A DNA stretch of 64,000 nt from NCBI GenBank assembly GCA_021824175.1, contig JAKALP010000003.1:62001-126000 (forward strand). The letters are read 5' to 3'. Position numbers and translations under genes: made by a program. This DNA comes from Deltaproteobacteria bacterium (GTDB lineage: Bacteria > Desulfobacterota > Desulfobacteria > Desulfobacterales > Desulfosarcinaceae). Shown here in pieces: positions 9,284-18,216 of this stretch (its first letter is position 1; each line of letters begins with the position of its first letter). The notes under the pieces were generated by a model that saw only the letters and a program-made list of their open reading frames with translations, ran no database searches and was not told the DNA's origin.

Positions 9284-10287
9284 TGGCCAAGACCGTTCGC
9301 TTTAGCCGTAACGCCGCTAATGTATTTTTTCACATCCTGACCCAATGCAATCTGCGCTGCCGTCATTGCTACATCAACCCTGACCAGCACGGCACCCAAA
9401 TGCTGGGCATCCAAACCATAACGGATTGGCTCACGCTGCTATCCCGTCGCAGCCCTGGCGCCAATCTGATTTTTTTAGGGGGTGAGCCCACCCTGCATCC
9501 GGATCTCCCATCCGCCGTGCGTATCGCCCGTCAGTTGGGCTACGGTTCCATCACCGTAGATACCAATGGCTATCTTTTTCACGACATCCTCAACCAGTTG
9601 ACTCCAGCCGAAGTGGATGTGTTCAGTTTCAGCCTGGACGGCGCCAGCGCCGCCACCAACGACCCCATCCGGGGTGCGGGCTCGTTCGAGGTCTGCACCC
9701 GGGGAATTCACGAAGCGGTCGCCAAAGGATTCAAAACCAGCCTGATCTACACGGTCAGCCACCTGAATTTGACCGAGTTGGCGGCCGTTCCTGCTTTGTT
9801 GGCCCAACTCAAGATCGATCACTTCTTTATCCAGGTGATTGGATTGCGCGGCCGTTCAGCCGGATGCCCGGATAAATCCTCCCAAATGCAGGTGAGCCAT
9901 GACGAGTGGCAACAATCTGTGCTCCCCGTGGCCCGCCAGGTGGCGGCGCAAGGCATCCCAGTCACTTATCCCAAAGTCTATCTCTACGCCGATGAAGTTT
10001 TTGAATGCGCCGGCCGTGTGGCTGACAATTACTTTATATTTCCCAATGGTCGGGTCTACCGCTGCCCGCTGTGTGAAGACCACCCGCTGCACAGCTTAGA
10101 CTTCAAACAAGGCCAGCTCATACCGATGCCCCCGATTAATGAGACCGACCTGTTTCAGTTGGAGATTCCCGAAGGCTGCGTCATGAATAAACTCATCCAG
10201 CCCGGCAACATTGTTTATCAGCCCGATGGCACGCCAGCTTTCAAGATCGCCTGCTGCCTGTTGAAAGAGGCTCTTTTTCCCTCTTGA
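9283..10287 (+). CDS. Radical SAM protein with SPASM/Twitch-like C-terminus
   Basis: Has the radical SAM signature CNLRCRHC (Cys22, 26, 29), which binds the [4Fe-4S] cluster that cleaves SAM, followed by FLGGEPTLHPDL and a TIM-barrel-like body of about 230 residues. The C-terminal third holds further Cys (CAGRV, YRCPLCEDH, GCVMN, ACC) that could bind a second cluster, as in SPASM or Twitch enzymes. At 334 residues it is typical. The ATG at 9283 overlaps the upstream stop by one base, so a GTG at 9280 is not needed. The substrate is unknown; no precursor peptide was found next to it, though a 56-residue ORF lies 273 bp downstream. Confidence 0.88.
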   Translation: MAKTVRFSRNAANVFFHILTQCNLRCRHCYINPDQHGTQMLGIQTITDWLTLLSRRSPGANLIFLGGEPTLHPDLPSAVRIARQLGYGSITVDTNGYLFHDILNQLTPAEVDVFSFSLDGASAATNDPIRGAGSFEVCTRGIHEAVAKGFKTSLIYTVSHLNLTELAAVPALLAQLKIDHFFIQVIGLRGRSAGCPDKSSQMQVSHDEWQQSVLPVARQVAAQGIPVTYPKVYLYADEVFECAGRVADNYFIFPNGRVYRCPLCEDHPLHSLDFKQGQLIPMPPINETDLFQLEIPEGCVMNKLIQPGNIVYQPDGTPAFKIACCLLKEALFPS

Positions 10288-10560
10288 AAAAGCAAAACGG
10301 GCTTGATATGGCAAACGTCCAAGCTTCGCTATAATGAATCTATTTACCCAAAAGCGTCGCTCAGCATGGTTTGGCACCCACTGCTATGTAATTGTTGTAA
10401 TACTAAGTATGTACCCATCTTCCGGACCATGACCGTTTTTCGTGTCCGAAGAGTGCCATCCTGCTGTCAACCAATTGATAAATATGCACAAAGGGGGGCA
10501 TCTACTTTCCCGGCATACATTTTGCTCTAAAAGTGGTTAAGGCTTAGCGAGAGGTGAGTG

Positions 10561-10731
10561 ATGATGGAACAGGGCGCAATTGTGACGTACAGGGAATTTA
10601 GTCGGAAGATAGCCGGATCATGTGGGATTGTGGAAGGTGTGGTGCAGGATAAACCCAATCATGTAATCGTTAGATGGGTGGGCAGTCCTTGCCAATGTGA
10701 AGAGTCCGTGACTGATTTAGAAGAAGTATAG
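10561..10731 (+). CDS. Small 56-residue protein, unknown function
   Basis: The ATG at 10561 sits just after AGAGGTGAGTG, a strong ribosome-binding site. The product begins MMEQGAIVTYREF and contains GIVEGVVQDKPNHVIVRWV, an alternating beta pattern like small SH3/KOW-like barrels, then CQCEE near the end and an acidic tail. Three Cys are present. I do not recognise the family. A perfect terminator follows at 10916. From 10288 to 10560 I see no gene; a 75-codon frame there (10303-10530) has no ribosome-binding site and poor composition. Confidence 0.55.
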   Translation: MMEQGAIVTYREFSRKIAGSCGIVEGVVQDKPNHVIVRWVGSPCQCEESVTDLEEV

Positions 10732-10915
10732 AGCCAGACTCCAATTACCACAGGTCCACTACCATTTTCGACTCAACGAACGGTGCCATCAGTCTATTTT
10801 GACTTCCGCTTCGTAGGGTCCCAGTGAATCAAATGTAAGTTCGGCGGTTTGTGGTTTGAATCAAAGAGGGTTCCCACGAAACGAACCGCCCTGTGTATAG
10901 GGTCTTTATTGATGA

Positions 10916-10955
10916 AGAAGAGCCGGCTGCATGGTGCAGCCGGCTCTTCTGTTTT
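10916..10955 (+). terminator. Strong rho-independent terminator
   Basis: Perfect 16-bp stem (10916-10931 with 10935-10950) with a 3-nt loop followed by GTTTT. It ends the plus-strand transcripts of this block and faces the convergent cytochrome gene. Confidence 0.85.
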
Positions 10956-11014
10956 CTCAATAGCCCGATTATCCCATCATCGGCTTGTTTTTATCCGACG
11001 GATTATGAGGCCCA

Positions 11015-11482
11015 CTAATCCTTATCCTTGTCCTTATCTTTGTCTTTAGGATGACAATCCTTGCACTGTTGCGGCGCTGCTTTACTGTTCTTCTCCTTGT
11101 TGAACTTCTTGTGACATCCGACACAGTTTTCATGCATCGCGTTGGCGTGATAAGCGAGCTTTTCTTTGTCAGATAGACCCTTGGCCTCTTTGCCTTTGAT
11201 CTCGCCCGGCTTCTTGTGGCACTCAAAACACTTCTTTACGGCATCGCCGTCTTTAAGGTTGGTCAAAGGTTTGCCTTGATCATCGTGATGGCACTCACCG
11301 CAGCTAATTTTGTAATCGACATTGTGTTTTTTGTGGGAGAAAGTGACACCGCCCTTGGTGTGAGGATAGGGTGCCTCCAATTGGATCACATCCTGGGCCT
11401 TGGAGGCCATTGAGCCCGTCACGGTCACCATGCTCAACGCCAAAACCATTACCAGCACTCCTGCCATTACCCAGAGCTTCAT
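11015..11482 (-). CDS. Periplasmic tetrahaem cytochrome c (class III, c3-like)
   Basis: Signal peptide in the first ~26 residues (MKLWVMAGVLVMVLALSM), then four CXXCH haem sites: CGECH, CFECH, CVGCH and CKDCH. The spacing and the early FSHKKH/H pairs resemble class III cytochromes, which carry electrons between periplasmic hydrogenases or formate dehydrogenases and membrane complexes in sulfate and metal reducers. The protein ends with an unusual PKDKDKDKDKD tail of alternating Lys-Asp directly after the last haem site. AAGGAGA precedes the ATG. It lies downstream of tatC on the same strand (101-bp gap), but c-type cytochromes use Sec, so a functional link to Tat is not implied. Confidence 0.92.
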   Translation of the reverse strand: MKLWVMAGVLVMVLALSMVTVTGSMASKAQDVIQLEAPYPHTKGGVTFSHKKHNVDYKISCGECHHDDQGKPLTNLKDGDAVKKCFECHKKPGEIKGKEAKGLSDKEKLAYHANAMHENCVGCHKKFNKEKNSKAAPQQCKDCHPKDKDKDKDKD

Positions 11483-11583
11483 CTTAAGTCTCCTTTCAAA
11501 TTTGAGTAAAACAATTATTTGTAATTACAGCCATCCCCCGCCAAAAGGGAGGCTGCTTCAAATGCGAAGGAAATCACCGAACT

Positions 11584-12387
11584 TTAAGCGCCCGATCCAT
11601 TGGGTTGCGTCTCATCCTCATCTTCCTCTTCTTCGCCTTGATCTTCCGACCGGTCTTCCGCCCCTTCTGGCTTACGGCCGAAGAGGCGCGCCCCGACGAT
11701 GCTCACCTCGTAGAGAATGACCAGTGGAATCGCCATCATTATCTGAGTCATTACATCAGGCGGGGTTAATATTGCGGCCACCACGAACGAAAGCAATATC
11801 GCATATTTGCGGAAGCGTTTGAGGGTATCCACGGACACAATGCCCAGGCGGGTCAAAAAGGTGAGGACCAGGGGCAATTCAAAGATCAACCCAAACGCCA
11901 ACAGCAGTTTGGATGAAAAATTCAAATACTCCTTCATGGATGGCATTGGCTGGATGATATCACTGGCAAAACCGAGAAAGAATTTGAAGCCAAATGGGAA
12001 AACGATAAAATAGCCGAAAAGGGCGCCGCCTATAAAAAAAAAGCTGGAGAGCAACACGATTGGCAAGGCCAAGCGCTTCTCCCGGTCGTAGAGTCCCGGC
12101 GCAACGAACATCCAAAATTGATAGAGGATCACCGGCGAAGCAAGTATCAAGCTGGCAATGAAAGCCGCCTTCAAATACGTAAAAAATGCTTCTGGCAGAT
12201 TGGTGTAAATCAGATGATTGCCGGGTTCCATGACCCGCATCAAGGGCAAGGTGAGAACATCAAAGATCTTCTCTACAAAGTAATAGCAAACCAAGAAACA
12301 GATCCCCACCGCGATGGCGCTTTTAACCAACCGTGAGCGCAATTCTTCCAAGTGGGAAGTGAAGGGCATTTTTTCCGGTTCGGTCAT
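11584..12387 (-). CDS. tatC: Sec-independent protein translocase TatC
   Basis: Integral membrane receptor of the twin-arginine pathway that binds signal peptides of folded substrates. Six hydrophobic segments are visible, the N-terminal cytoplasmic HLEELRSRL motif is intact, and the conserved LFGYFIVFP and ELPLVLTFL segments are present. The 267 residues include a long acidic C-terminal tail ([12 protein letters not shown]). The ATG overlaps the tatB stop by 4 bp (ATGA), so the two are co-translated. No separate tatA was seen in the window. Confidence 0.97.
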   Translation of the reverse strand: MTEPEKMPFTSHLEELRSRLVKSAIAVGICFLVCYYFVEKIFDVLTLPLMRVMEPGNHLIYTNLPEAFFTYLKAAFIASLILASPVILYQFWMFVAPGLYDREKRLALPIVLLSSFFFIGGALFGYFIVFPFGFKFFLGFASDIIQPMPSMKEYLNFSSKLLLAFGLIFELPLVLTFLTRLGIVSVDTLKRFRKYAILLSFVVAAILTPPDVMTQIMMAIPLVILYEVSIVGARLFGRKPEGAEDRSEDQGEEEEDEDETQPNGSGA

Positions 12388-12803
12388 GAGCGGCCGTTTT
12401 CCTTGGGGACAGTATGGTCATCAACGCGATTAAGGGCGGCGGTGTGATTGGCCATAGGATCGACCGGTTTGGAGGGCTCCCCCGCGGCGGCAACGGTATT
12501 GAATGGGGTTTCGGTGACCGTGGTGGCGGATTGGGCTTCCGCCGCTTCGCCGCTGTTTTTTTCGGCAGTGTCGGCCTCATTAAAGGTCCGCCGGGCATCT
12601 TGGCCGGCTTTGCGGATGGTGTCGCGGACTTCACTCATCCCGGCTTCCTGCTCAATACTCTGCTTGAGGTCATTGGTGGCGCGTTTGAACTCACCCAGGG
12701 CCTTGCCCAGGGAACGCGCCAGATCAGGTAGTTTTTTGGGGCCGATGACAATCAATGCCACTGCCAGAATCACCAGCAGCTCCGGCATGCCAATACCAAA
12801 CAT
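12384..12803 (-). CDS. tatB: Sec-independent protein translocase TatB
   Basis: Partner of TatC in twin-arginine substrate recognition. The single N-terminal membrane helix [19 protein letters not shown] is followed by the G-P hinge, the amphipathic helix [20 protein letters not shown], then a polar Pro/Ala/Thr-rich tail; 139 residues in all. The start at 12803 is preceded by AAGGAGT; the frame extends 14 codons upstream without a better site. It overlaps tatC by 4 bp. Length and the long tail favour TatB over TatA. Confidence 0.93.
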   Translation of the reverse strand: MFGIGMPELLVILAVALIVIGPKKLPDLARSLGKALGEFKRATNDLKQSIEQEAGMSEVRDTIRKAGQDARRTFNEADTAEKNSGEAAEAQSATTVTETPFNTVAAAGEPSKPVDPMANHTAALNRVDDHTVPKENGRS

Positions 12804-12928
12804 AGGTGACTCCTTCATCCAAATGGTGCAGGTTGCACAGCTCACTTCTTGTATGGTTTTTCATTCCTAAAGTCAAGGGTATGGCCCAGGCCCGTATCAT
12901 AAATAACCAACTGAAATTATAACAAATG

Positions 12929-14137
12929 CTATTTCGACAACCCGTCGACGACATCGGGCTTAAGCACCAAGAAGTAAAGCCGACCCTCCTTTTTAAGATG
13001 CCCTGCGGCCACTTCCGCCCCAAGGCTGCCGCCCCAAAACAGGTCGACACGGCCTGGCCCGGTGATGGCGCTGCCGGTATCCTGGGTCAGACAAAAACCG
13101 CTCATGGGCGCAAACTCAGTGATAGCGCCATTTTCATCGACCATGGGCACCGGCACCTGGATAAAGGCCAAGGCGGCCTGGGGAAAGAAGGCACGATCCA
13201 CCGCGATGGAGCGCAACGCCGTCAATGGCACGCCTAAGGCCCCAATGGGCCCATCATCGGCCAACTTGAAAAAGATATAGCGGGGGTTGTAGTTCATCAC
13301 CGTCTGGGCTTCATCCGGGTGCTGGCGCAGGTACTCACGAATGGCTTGCATGGACATCCGTTCGGCGCTGACTTTGCCCTCATCAATCAACATGCGTCCG
13401 ATGCTGCGGTAGGGACGGCCGTTGGAGCCATCGAACTGCACGGTCAGCATTTGGCCGTTTTCCAAATCCACTTTGCCCGAGCCTTGCACCATGAGATTGA
13501 ATAGATCCACCTGATCTTTGACCCAGGCAATGGGAGGCGCCAACCGATCGAAGTCCGGCAGTTCGTCGATGGCCTGGCGGTCCGGGTAGGGTGTGACGGT
13601 GCGGTTGACGATGCGACCGACAATGTGGCGGCCCTTGAGATCTTCGGCGAATAACGACAGATCGATCTCCACCAGATCCGTTGGCCGGGAGTGAATCGCC
13701 ACGGGGAACGCTGGCGAAGGATCGCGTCGGCCCTTGAGCACCGGCGTGTAGTATCCGGTAAAAAGCACCGAGTGCGTTTCGGCGCCGCCGGCCGCGGCAT
13801 ATACCACAAAGCGCTCTCTCAATTGACGGTTCAACGCCTCGGGAGTTGGATTTTCCGCGATCAGGGCCGCAAATACTTCCAGGGAGCGGATCAGGTGGGC
13901 CACGGGATAAGTGTCCGGGCCAAAGACGACCGCCTGATCGGCCGGCAACTTACGGAGAAAGCGCAGGCTCATCTCAATACCCCGGGATAGCTGGTCATAT
14001 GCGCGACTGTCGTTGAAATCAGGGTAATCCGACGCAGATAGGCGTTTCAGCGCATTATCCCGGGTGATGGGTTTGGGCGCGCAAGAAACGAATAGAAGCA
14101 GAATGAAAAGAAGTAATAGACGAATCATGGAAGACAT
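12929..14137 (-). CDS. mltA: Membrane-bound lytic murein transglycosylase A (lipoprotein)
   Basis: Cleaves peptidoglycan glycan strands to 1,6-anhydro-muropeptides at the outer membrane. The N-terminus MIRLLLLFILLLFVSCA ends in a lipobox with Cys19. The central MltA domain has FTGYYTPVLKG and VQGSGKVDL. The C-terminal 3D domain has QDTGSAITGPGRVDLFWG with the catalytic Asp. Length 402 residues is normal. AAGGAAA lies about 10 nt before the ATG. It is upstream of tatB on the same strand. Confidence 0.95.
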   Translation of the reverse strand: MSSMIRLLLLFILLLFVSCAPKPITRDNALKRLSASDYPDFNDSRAYDQLSRGIEMSLRFLRKLPADQAVVFGPDTYPVAHLIRSLEVFAALIAENPTPEALNRQLRERFVVYAAAGGAETHSVLFTGYYTPVLKGRRDPSPAFPVAIHSRPTDLVEIDLSLFAEDLKGRHIVGRIVNRTVTPYPDRQAIDELPDFDRLAPPIAWVKDQVDLFNLMVQGSGKVDLENGQMLTVQFDGSNGRPYRSIGRMLIDEGKVSAERMSMQAIREYLRQHPDEAQTVMNYNPRYIFFKLADDGPIGALGVPLTALRSIAVDRAFFPQAALAFIQVPVPMVDENGAITEFAPMSGFCLTQDTGSAITGPGRVDLFWGGSLGAEVAAGHLKKEGRLYFLVLKPDVVDGLSK

Positions 14138-14171
14138 GAGAACTGCTTTCCTTGGAATGGTGGGTTTGTGG

Positions 14172-14275
14172 GTATAAGTATTCAGGAGTCAGAATACAGA
14201 ATTCAGAATAGAGAACGATTCCTCCATTCTGACTCCTGAATTCTGACTTCTGACTCCTGGATTCTGAATACTTCC
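14172..14275. repeat. Quasi-palindromic repeat (TTCAGGAGTCAGAA type) between mltA and the ABC ATPase gene
   Basis: The left arm (about 14177-14213) is built from TTCAGGAGTCAGAA/TACAGAATTCAGAA units; the right arm (about 14226-14273) carries the reverse complement CTGACTCCTGAATTCTGA units and ends in GAATACTT, mirroring AAGTATTC at the left end. The centre is GAGAACGATTCC. The arms differ in length by about one unit, as expected from slippage. Confidence 0.75.
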
Positions 14276-14301
14276 ATGCAGCCGGAGAATAAGACTTCCG
14301 A

Positions 14302-15123
14302 TCATATGTTGCGATCTTCCGCTTTGCCCAGATATCTCCCCGGCACCAGATGAATACGCGGGTAGTCCCCCAAGGGGCTTTTATCCACCAGGAGGGTGCA
14401 GCCGTACACCTGTTCCAGCAGCCCGAAATCCAGCACGGCCTGGGGGGCTCCCATGCCGGCGATGCGCCCCTTATCGAGCAGCACGAGCTGGTCGGCATAC
14501 ATGGCCGCCAGATTGAGATCATGGGAAACCATGACCACCGTGATGCCCTTTTCGACCTTGAGGTGCTCCATCAAATCCATGACCCGCACCTGATGGGCCA
14601 GATCCAGAGCCGCGGTGGGTTCATCCAGAACGATGAGTTGGGGCTGCTGGCAGATGGCCCGGGCAATGAAGACCCGCTGCTGCTCGCCGCCGCTGAGCTG
14701 ATCCAAGCGCCTCTGGGCCAGATGCTCCACACCGGCCACGACCATGGCCCCGCGGGCGATTTCCAAATCAGCCGCGCCCTCCAGTCCCAGCATGCCCAGA
14801 TGGGGCGCCCGGCCCATGAGCACCACTTCCCACACCGTAAACCCAAAGACCTGCTGGATGTTTTGGGGCACATAAGCCACGCGCCGGGCCATCTGTCGGG
14901 CTGAGTAGTCGCTAATGGCGCGCTGCATCACTCGAATGGCGCCTTGTTGCAGGGCCAGCAGCCGCATCACGAGTTTGAGCAAAGTGGTCTTGCCTGAGCC
15001 ATTGGGACCAATGATGATACAGAATTGGCCGGCGGGAACCTGGAAGGTCACGCCGGTCAGCACGCTGCGCTCGCCAAAGGCGTGGCTGAGATGTTCTACT
15101 TCTATGGCTGGGGGCATCGTCAT
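14302..15123 (-). CDS. ABC transporter ATP-binding protein (FecE/BtuD type)
   Basis: Energises uptake of a siderophore, haem or cobalamin-like ligand. Walker [10 protein letters not shown] (about residue 39), Q-loop region [21 protein letters not shown], signature LSGGEQQR, Walker [13 protein letters not shown] and switch VSHD are all intact. It is the last gene of a yceH - binding protein - permease - ATPase operon, separated from the permease by a repeat-filled gap of 194 bp, whereas the other junctions are overlapping or about 20 bp. Substrate not determinable here. Confidence 0.95.
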   Translation of the reverse strand: MTMPPAIEVEHLSHAFGERSVLTGVTFQVPAGQFCIIIGPNGSGKTTLLKLVMRLLALQQGAIRVMQRAISDYSARQMARRVAYVPQNIQQVFGFTVWEVVLMGRAPHLGMLGLEGAADLEIARGAMVVAGVEHLAQRRLDQLSGGEQQRVFIARAICQQPQLIVLDEPTAALDLAHQVRVMDLMEHLKVEKGITVVMVSHDLNLAAMYADQLVLLDKGRIAGMGAPQAVLDFGLLEQVYGCTLLVDKSPLGDYPRIHLVPGRYLGKAEDRNI

Positions 15124-15153
15124 CTTCGCAACACAACAATTTTGTGAATGCCT

Positions 15154-15313
15154 TGTTCAACGCTGAGATGCAGAGGGCTCAGAAGAACGCAGAGAGGATA
15201 TTCTTTTTGATTAAATCCTCTGCGATTCTCCGCGTCCTCTGCGCCTGCGTTGAACCTGTTCTTCTTGACTTCTATCTTCCACCTTCAATCTTCTACCGTC
15301 CACCGTCTACCTC
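15154..15313. repeat. Compound quasi-palindrome (CTCTGCG type) plus ACCTTCCACC tract
   Basis: Outer ends TTCAACGC (about 15156) and GCGTTGAA (about 15254) are inverted; between them degenerate GCAGAG units on the left face CTCTGCG/TCCGCG units on the right. A second pyrimidine-rich tract (about 15275-15313: TCTTCCACCTTCAATC, TACCGTCCACCGTC) follows and is the complement of the GGTGGAAGG units at 27.18 kb and matches 54.59 kb. The whole gap between permease and ATPase is repeat. Confidence 0.75.
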
Positions 15314-15317
15314 TTTC

Positions 15318-16328
15318 CTATTTCCCCTGGCTCTTGCGCAGCAGATAGATAAACAGCGGCGCGCCGATGATGGCCGAAATGACGCCCACCGGCATTTCGC
15401 CCTGAGCCGGCAGGGTGCGGGCCAGCACATCGCACACCACCATAAAGGCAGCCCCGCCCAGAATGCAGGCCGGGGTCAGAACCCGATGGTCCGGCCCCAG
15501 CATCAGGCGCAGCATATGTGGGATGACCAGCCCCACAAAACCTATCAGGCCACAATAGCTCACCGTGGCGCTGACCATCAGGGAGGTCACCACCAGCAGC
15601 AACACCATGGTGGCGGTGAGATTGACCCCCATGCTGCGGGCCATGTCGCTGCCCAGGGCCAGCAGATTCATGGCGTGGGAGCGGGTGAAGATCAGCACGA
15701 AACAGGGCAGCACGGCCGCGGCCAGGGCCAGGACCATGTCCAGGGTGCTGGCGGCCAGATCGCCCATGAGCCAATAGATGATGTCATGCAGGCGGCTGTC
15801 CTGGGCCATGGAGACCAGAAACATGATCACCGCCGCGCAAAAGGCATTCACCATGACACCCGAGAGCAGCAATGGATAGGACCGGGCAAAAGCGCGGCCG
15901 CCGGCCATCACAAAAAGAACACCCAGCACGGCCAGGCTGCCGGCAAAGGAGGTGAGCCAGACTCCCGGAATGCGGCTCAAACCCATCAAAATGCCGACGA
16001 TGGCGCCGATGGCCGAGCCGCCCGAAACGCCCAGGATATAAGGTTCAGCCAAAGGATTGCGCAGCAGCACCTGGAACACCATACCGCCCAGGCTCAGGGT
16101 GGCGCCCACCAGGCCCGCCATCAGGACCCGCGGCAAGCGCAGGCGCCAGATGATATCGCGCAGCAAGCGGGCCTGGGGATCTTCACCCAGACTTTTCCAG
16201 ACATCCATGATGCCGCCGCTGGTGGAGCCGGCCGCCAGGCCGATGTAAGCCGCGATCAGCAGCACGCCGCCCAACACGGCTCCGGATAACAGCAGACGGC
16301 GCAACAAATGGGGCCGTTCAACGGTCAT
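15318..16328 (-). CDS. ABC transporter permease (FecCD/BtuC family)
   Basis: Membrane channel subunit with about ten hydrophobic segments (for example LLLSGAVLGGVLLIAAYIGL near the start). Family motifs include PRVLMAGLVGATLSLGGM, NPLAEPYILGVSGGSAIG and the cytoplasmic coupling loop GLVIPHMLRLMLGPDHR. Length 336 residues is typical. Its ATG overlaps the stop of the binding-protein gene by 4 bp, so the two are translationally coupled. Confidence 0.96.
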   Translation of the reverse strand: MTVERPHLLRRLLLSGAVLGGVLLIAAYIGLAAGSTSGGIMDVWKSLGEDPQARLLRDIIWRLRLPRVLMAGLVGATLSLGGMVFQVLLRNPLAEPYILGVSGGSAIGAIVGILMGLSRIPGVWLTSFAGSLAVLGVLFVMAGGRAFARSYPLLLSGVMVNAFCAAVIMFLVSMAQDSRLHDIIYWLMGDLAASTLDMVLALAAAVLPCFVLIFTRSHAMNLLALGSDMARSMGVNLTATMVLLLVVTSLMVSATVSYCGLIGFVGLVIPHMLRLMLGPDHRVLTPACILGGAAFMVVCDVLARTLPAQGEMPVGVISAIIGAPLFIYLLRKSQGK

Positions 16329-17314
16329 GGCCGGGCCTCCGAGAGTTCTGGATGGATATAGCCCGCCAAGAGCTCCAAGGCTTCGACCAGGCGAGGCGAT
16401 GGCCGGTCAAACAGATCCGGGGGTGCAATAAAAATGCGCTGATCGCGGACAGCCGGTATGACCGGCCACTGCATCCAATCCGCCTTGACCCTTTCAAAAA
16501 CCGCTTCCCTGGCCATGGAGGAGATCACAATCACTTCCGGCGCCGCGCCAATGACCTGCTCCACGGAAAAGCGCGGATAGGGGTTGTCGCCAGCCGCCAC
16601 ATTGACGCCGCCGGCCAGGCCGATCAGGGTATGAATGAAGGTGTGATCCCCCACGGAGACAATGGGAGAGATACCAATCTGGAAGAAGACCCTGGGACGG
16701 GTGCGGGCACCGGCCACGCGCGCCTCGACCCGCGCAATGCGCTGGCGCATGTCAGCTACCAGAGTCTGAGCAGTCTCCGTGGCCTGAAGCAGATCACCGA
16801 TGGCCAGCACGCTCTGCATGACTGTTTCCAGATCCATGGGATTGACGGCGAATACCGCAATGCCCATGGCCTGGAGCTGTTCGACCACGGCCAGGGGATT
16901 GCCATCCTTGACCGCGATGCACACATCCGGCTGCAGGGCCACGATGCGCTCCACGTCCAGATGCACGTAGGTACCTACGTTGGGCAGTTTCTGCGCTTCC
17001 GGCGGGTAGTTGCAAAAGCGCGTCACGCCCACCAGGCGGTTGCCCCGCTTCAGGGCGAATACCGTTTCCGTGACGCTGGGCGCCAGGGACACCACCCGGC
17101 GCGGAGAGCGCGGCACCTGCACGGTTCGGCCGGTGGGGTCGATCATGGATCGCATGCCTTGCGCTTCGGCGCCCGCAAGCCCCGTGGAGTATAGAATCAA
17201 TACCCCGGCCATGAGAAGATTTTGAAAAAATTTCACGCGTCCAACCATCCCAATCGATATGCACTGGTCGATTTCAAGGCCTTGAAACCGACGGCCCTTT
17301 GTTATCATTGACAA
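16325..17314 (-). CDS. ABC transporter substrate-binding protein (BtuF/FepB type)
   Basis: Periplasmic binding protein. A signal peptide (KFFQNLLMAGVLILYSTGLAGAEA) is followed by the two lobes typical of helical-backbone binding proteins: RRVVSLAPSVTETVFAL and VTRFCNYPPEAQKLPNVGTYVHLDVERIVALQPD in lobe one, FFQIGISPIVSVGDHTFIHTLI in lobe two. The start at 17314 gives a 22-residue leader before an internal ATG at 17248 that would place the signal peptide at the very N-terminus; the latter may be the true start. It follows yceH by 21 bp. Confidence 0.93.
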   Translation of the reverse strand: MSMITKGRRFQGLEIDQCISIGMVGRVKFFQNLLMAGVLILYSTGLAGAEAQGMRSMIDPTGRTVQVPRSPRRVVSLAPSVTETVFALKRGNRLVGVTRFCNYPPEAQKLPNVGTYVHLDVERIVALQPDVCIAVKDGNPLAVVEQLQAMGIAVFAVNPMDLETVMQSVLAIGDLLQATETAQTLVADMRQRIARVEARVAGARTRPRVFFQIGISPIVSVGDHTFIHTLIGLAGGVNVAAGDNPYPRFSVEQVIGAAPEVIVISSMAREAVFERVKADWMQWPVIPAVRDQRIFIAPPDLFDRPSPRLVEALELLAGYIHPELSEARP

Positions 17315-17335
17315 GGACGGGACGCAATGCGCCGA

Positions 17336-17977
17336 TCATTCAAACTGCTTCTTGAAGATCTCAAACTGGCCCCTGAGCGCGGCCAGTTCTTCCTTCATGG
17401 CCGCCAGCTCCTGCTCCAGGCGCTCCAGGCGTTGACCATCGATGCGCTCGCTTGGAGGGGCCGGCTCCGTCAAACGTTCCGGCTCGGCCGCAATCGGCCC
17501 GCTTAACAAGTGGCCGTAGCGCGACTCCTTATGCCCCGGCAAGCGGGCCAGGCGTTGAACCAGCCCCATCTCTTCCAATTGGGCCAAAGTCTCCAGCACG
17601 CTCTCCAGGCTGTCAAAGGCAAACAACCGCTGGGTGCGGCTGCGCAGCTCGCCCGCGGTTTGGGGCCCGCGCAACAGCAACTCACACACGATGGCCGCCT
17701 CCTTGGGCACGAAATTGCGCTGGCGCACCAGCAGCTCCTCAAACTTGGGCACCCGGCCCACCACGCTTTTGTTCACCAGCTTCTTTTGAATCAGCCCATT
17801 GAGCACCTCTTCCAGCGCTATTTCGCTGTAATTGGTCACCGGATCACGGTTGGTCTTCTGGTTACAGGCATTGGTCAATGCATTCAATGACAGCGGGTAG
17901 TATTCGGGTGTGGCCATTTGCTTTTCCATGAGACAGCCGATTACCCTGGCCTCGTGGGCGTCAAGAATAATATCCAT
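17336..17977 (-). CDS. yceH: YceH/DUF480 family protein
   Basis: UPF0502 family of tandem winged-helix proteins of unknown role. The N-terminal signature LDAHEARVIGCLMEKQMATPEYYPLSLNALTNACNQKTNRDPV is clear, followed by the second winged helix (LLLRGPQTAGELRSRTQRL) and a C-terminal coiled coil (RLEQELAAMKEELAALR). Length 213 residues is typical. AAAGGAG precedes the ATG and a promoter lies at 18047-18075. It heads an apparent operon with the FecCD-type importer. Confidence 0.95.
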   Translation of the reverse strand: MDIILDAHEARVIGCLMEKQMATPEYYPLSLNALTNACNQKTNRDPVTNYSEIALEEVLNGLIQKKLVNKSVVGRVPKFEELLVRQRNFVPKEAAIVCELLLRGPQTAGELRSRTQRLFAFDSLESVLETLAQLEEMGLVQRLARLPGHKESRYGHLLSGPIAAEPERLTEPAPPSERIDGQRLERLEQELAAMKEELAALRGQFEIFKKQFE

Positions 17978-18046
17978 ATAGCTCCTTTTGATGAATTTAA
18001 ATTGGCATCAAGATAACCGGCTCCTCAGCCAGAACCACTGCCGCAT

Positions 18047-18075
18047 AGTAAATTGGATAGCCCTGGGGTTGTCAA
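18047..18075 (-). promoter_or_regulatory. Sigma70-type promoter for yceH-ABC operon
   Basis: On the minus strand TTGACA (18075-18070), a 17-nt spacer, then TTTACT (18052-18047; 4 of 6 matches), 70 bp before the yceH start. Confidence 0.55.
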
Positions 18076-18132
18076 TACACAGCCATGGGTGAGTTGCAAA
18101 TCAAGAGTGTTGCACACCGCTGTTTTCCAAAT

Positions 18133-18216
18133 CGTACTCGTACTCGTACGCGTACTCGTACTCGAATGATTTTAAAGATATTTCGAGTACGCGTACGAGT
18201 ACGAGTACGCGTACGA
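18133..18216. repeat. Long hairpin of 6-bp GTACGA/CGTACT units
   Basis: The left arm (18133-18165) and right arm (18183-18215) are 33 bp each and pair with only three mismatches; both consist of the 6-bp unit AGTACG/CGTACG. The loop is an AT-rich 17 nt. The same 6-mer forms a perfect palindrome at 54519-54556. It lies between divergently transcribed yceH and cysC. The flanking stretches 18076-18132 and 18217-18447 show no gene. Confidence 0.85.

Noticed and set aside
10370-10390. Sigma54 promoter TGGCAC...TGCT
   Set aside because: GG and GC are 8 nt apart instead of 10.
10303-10530. 75-codon frame after the radical SAM gene
   Set aside because: No ribosome-binding site and no protein-like pattern; tested and rejected as a precursor peptide.
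11015-12803. Functional link between the cytochrome and Tat genes
   Set aside because: c-type cytochromes are exported by Sec and matured in the periplasm; adjacency alone is not evidence.
18133-18216. CRISPR-like array
   Set aside because: Units are 6 bp, with no spacers and no cas genes; it is one hairpin.
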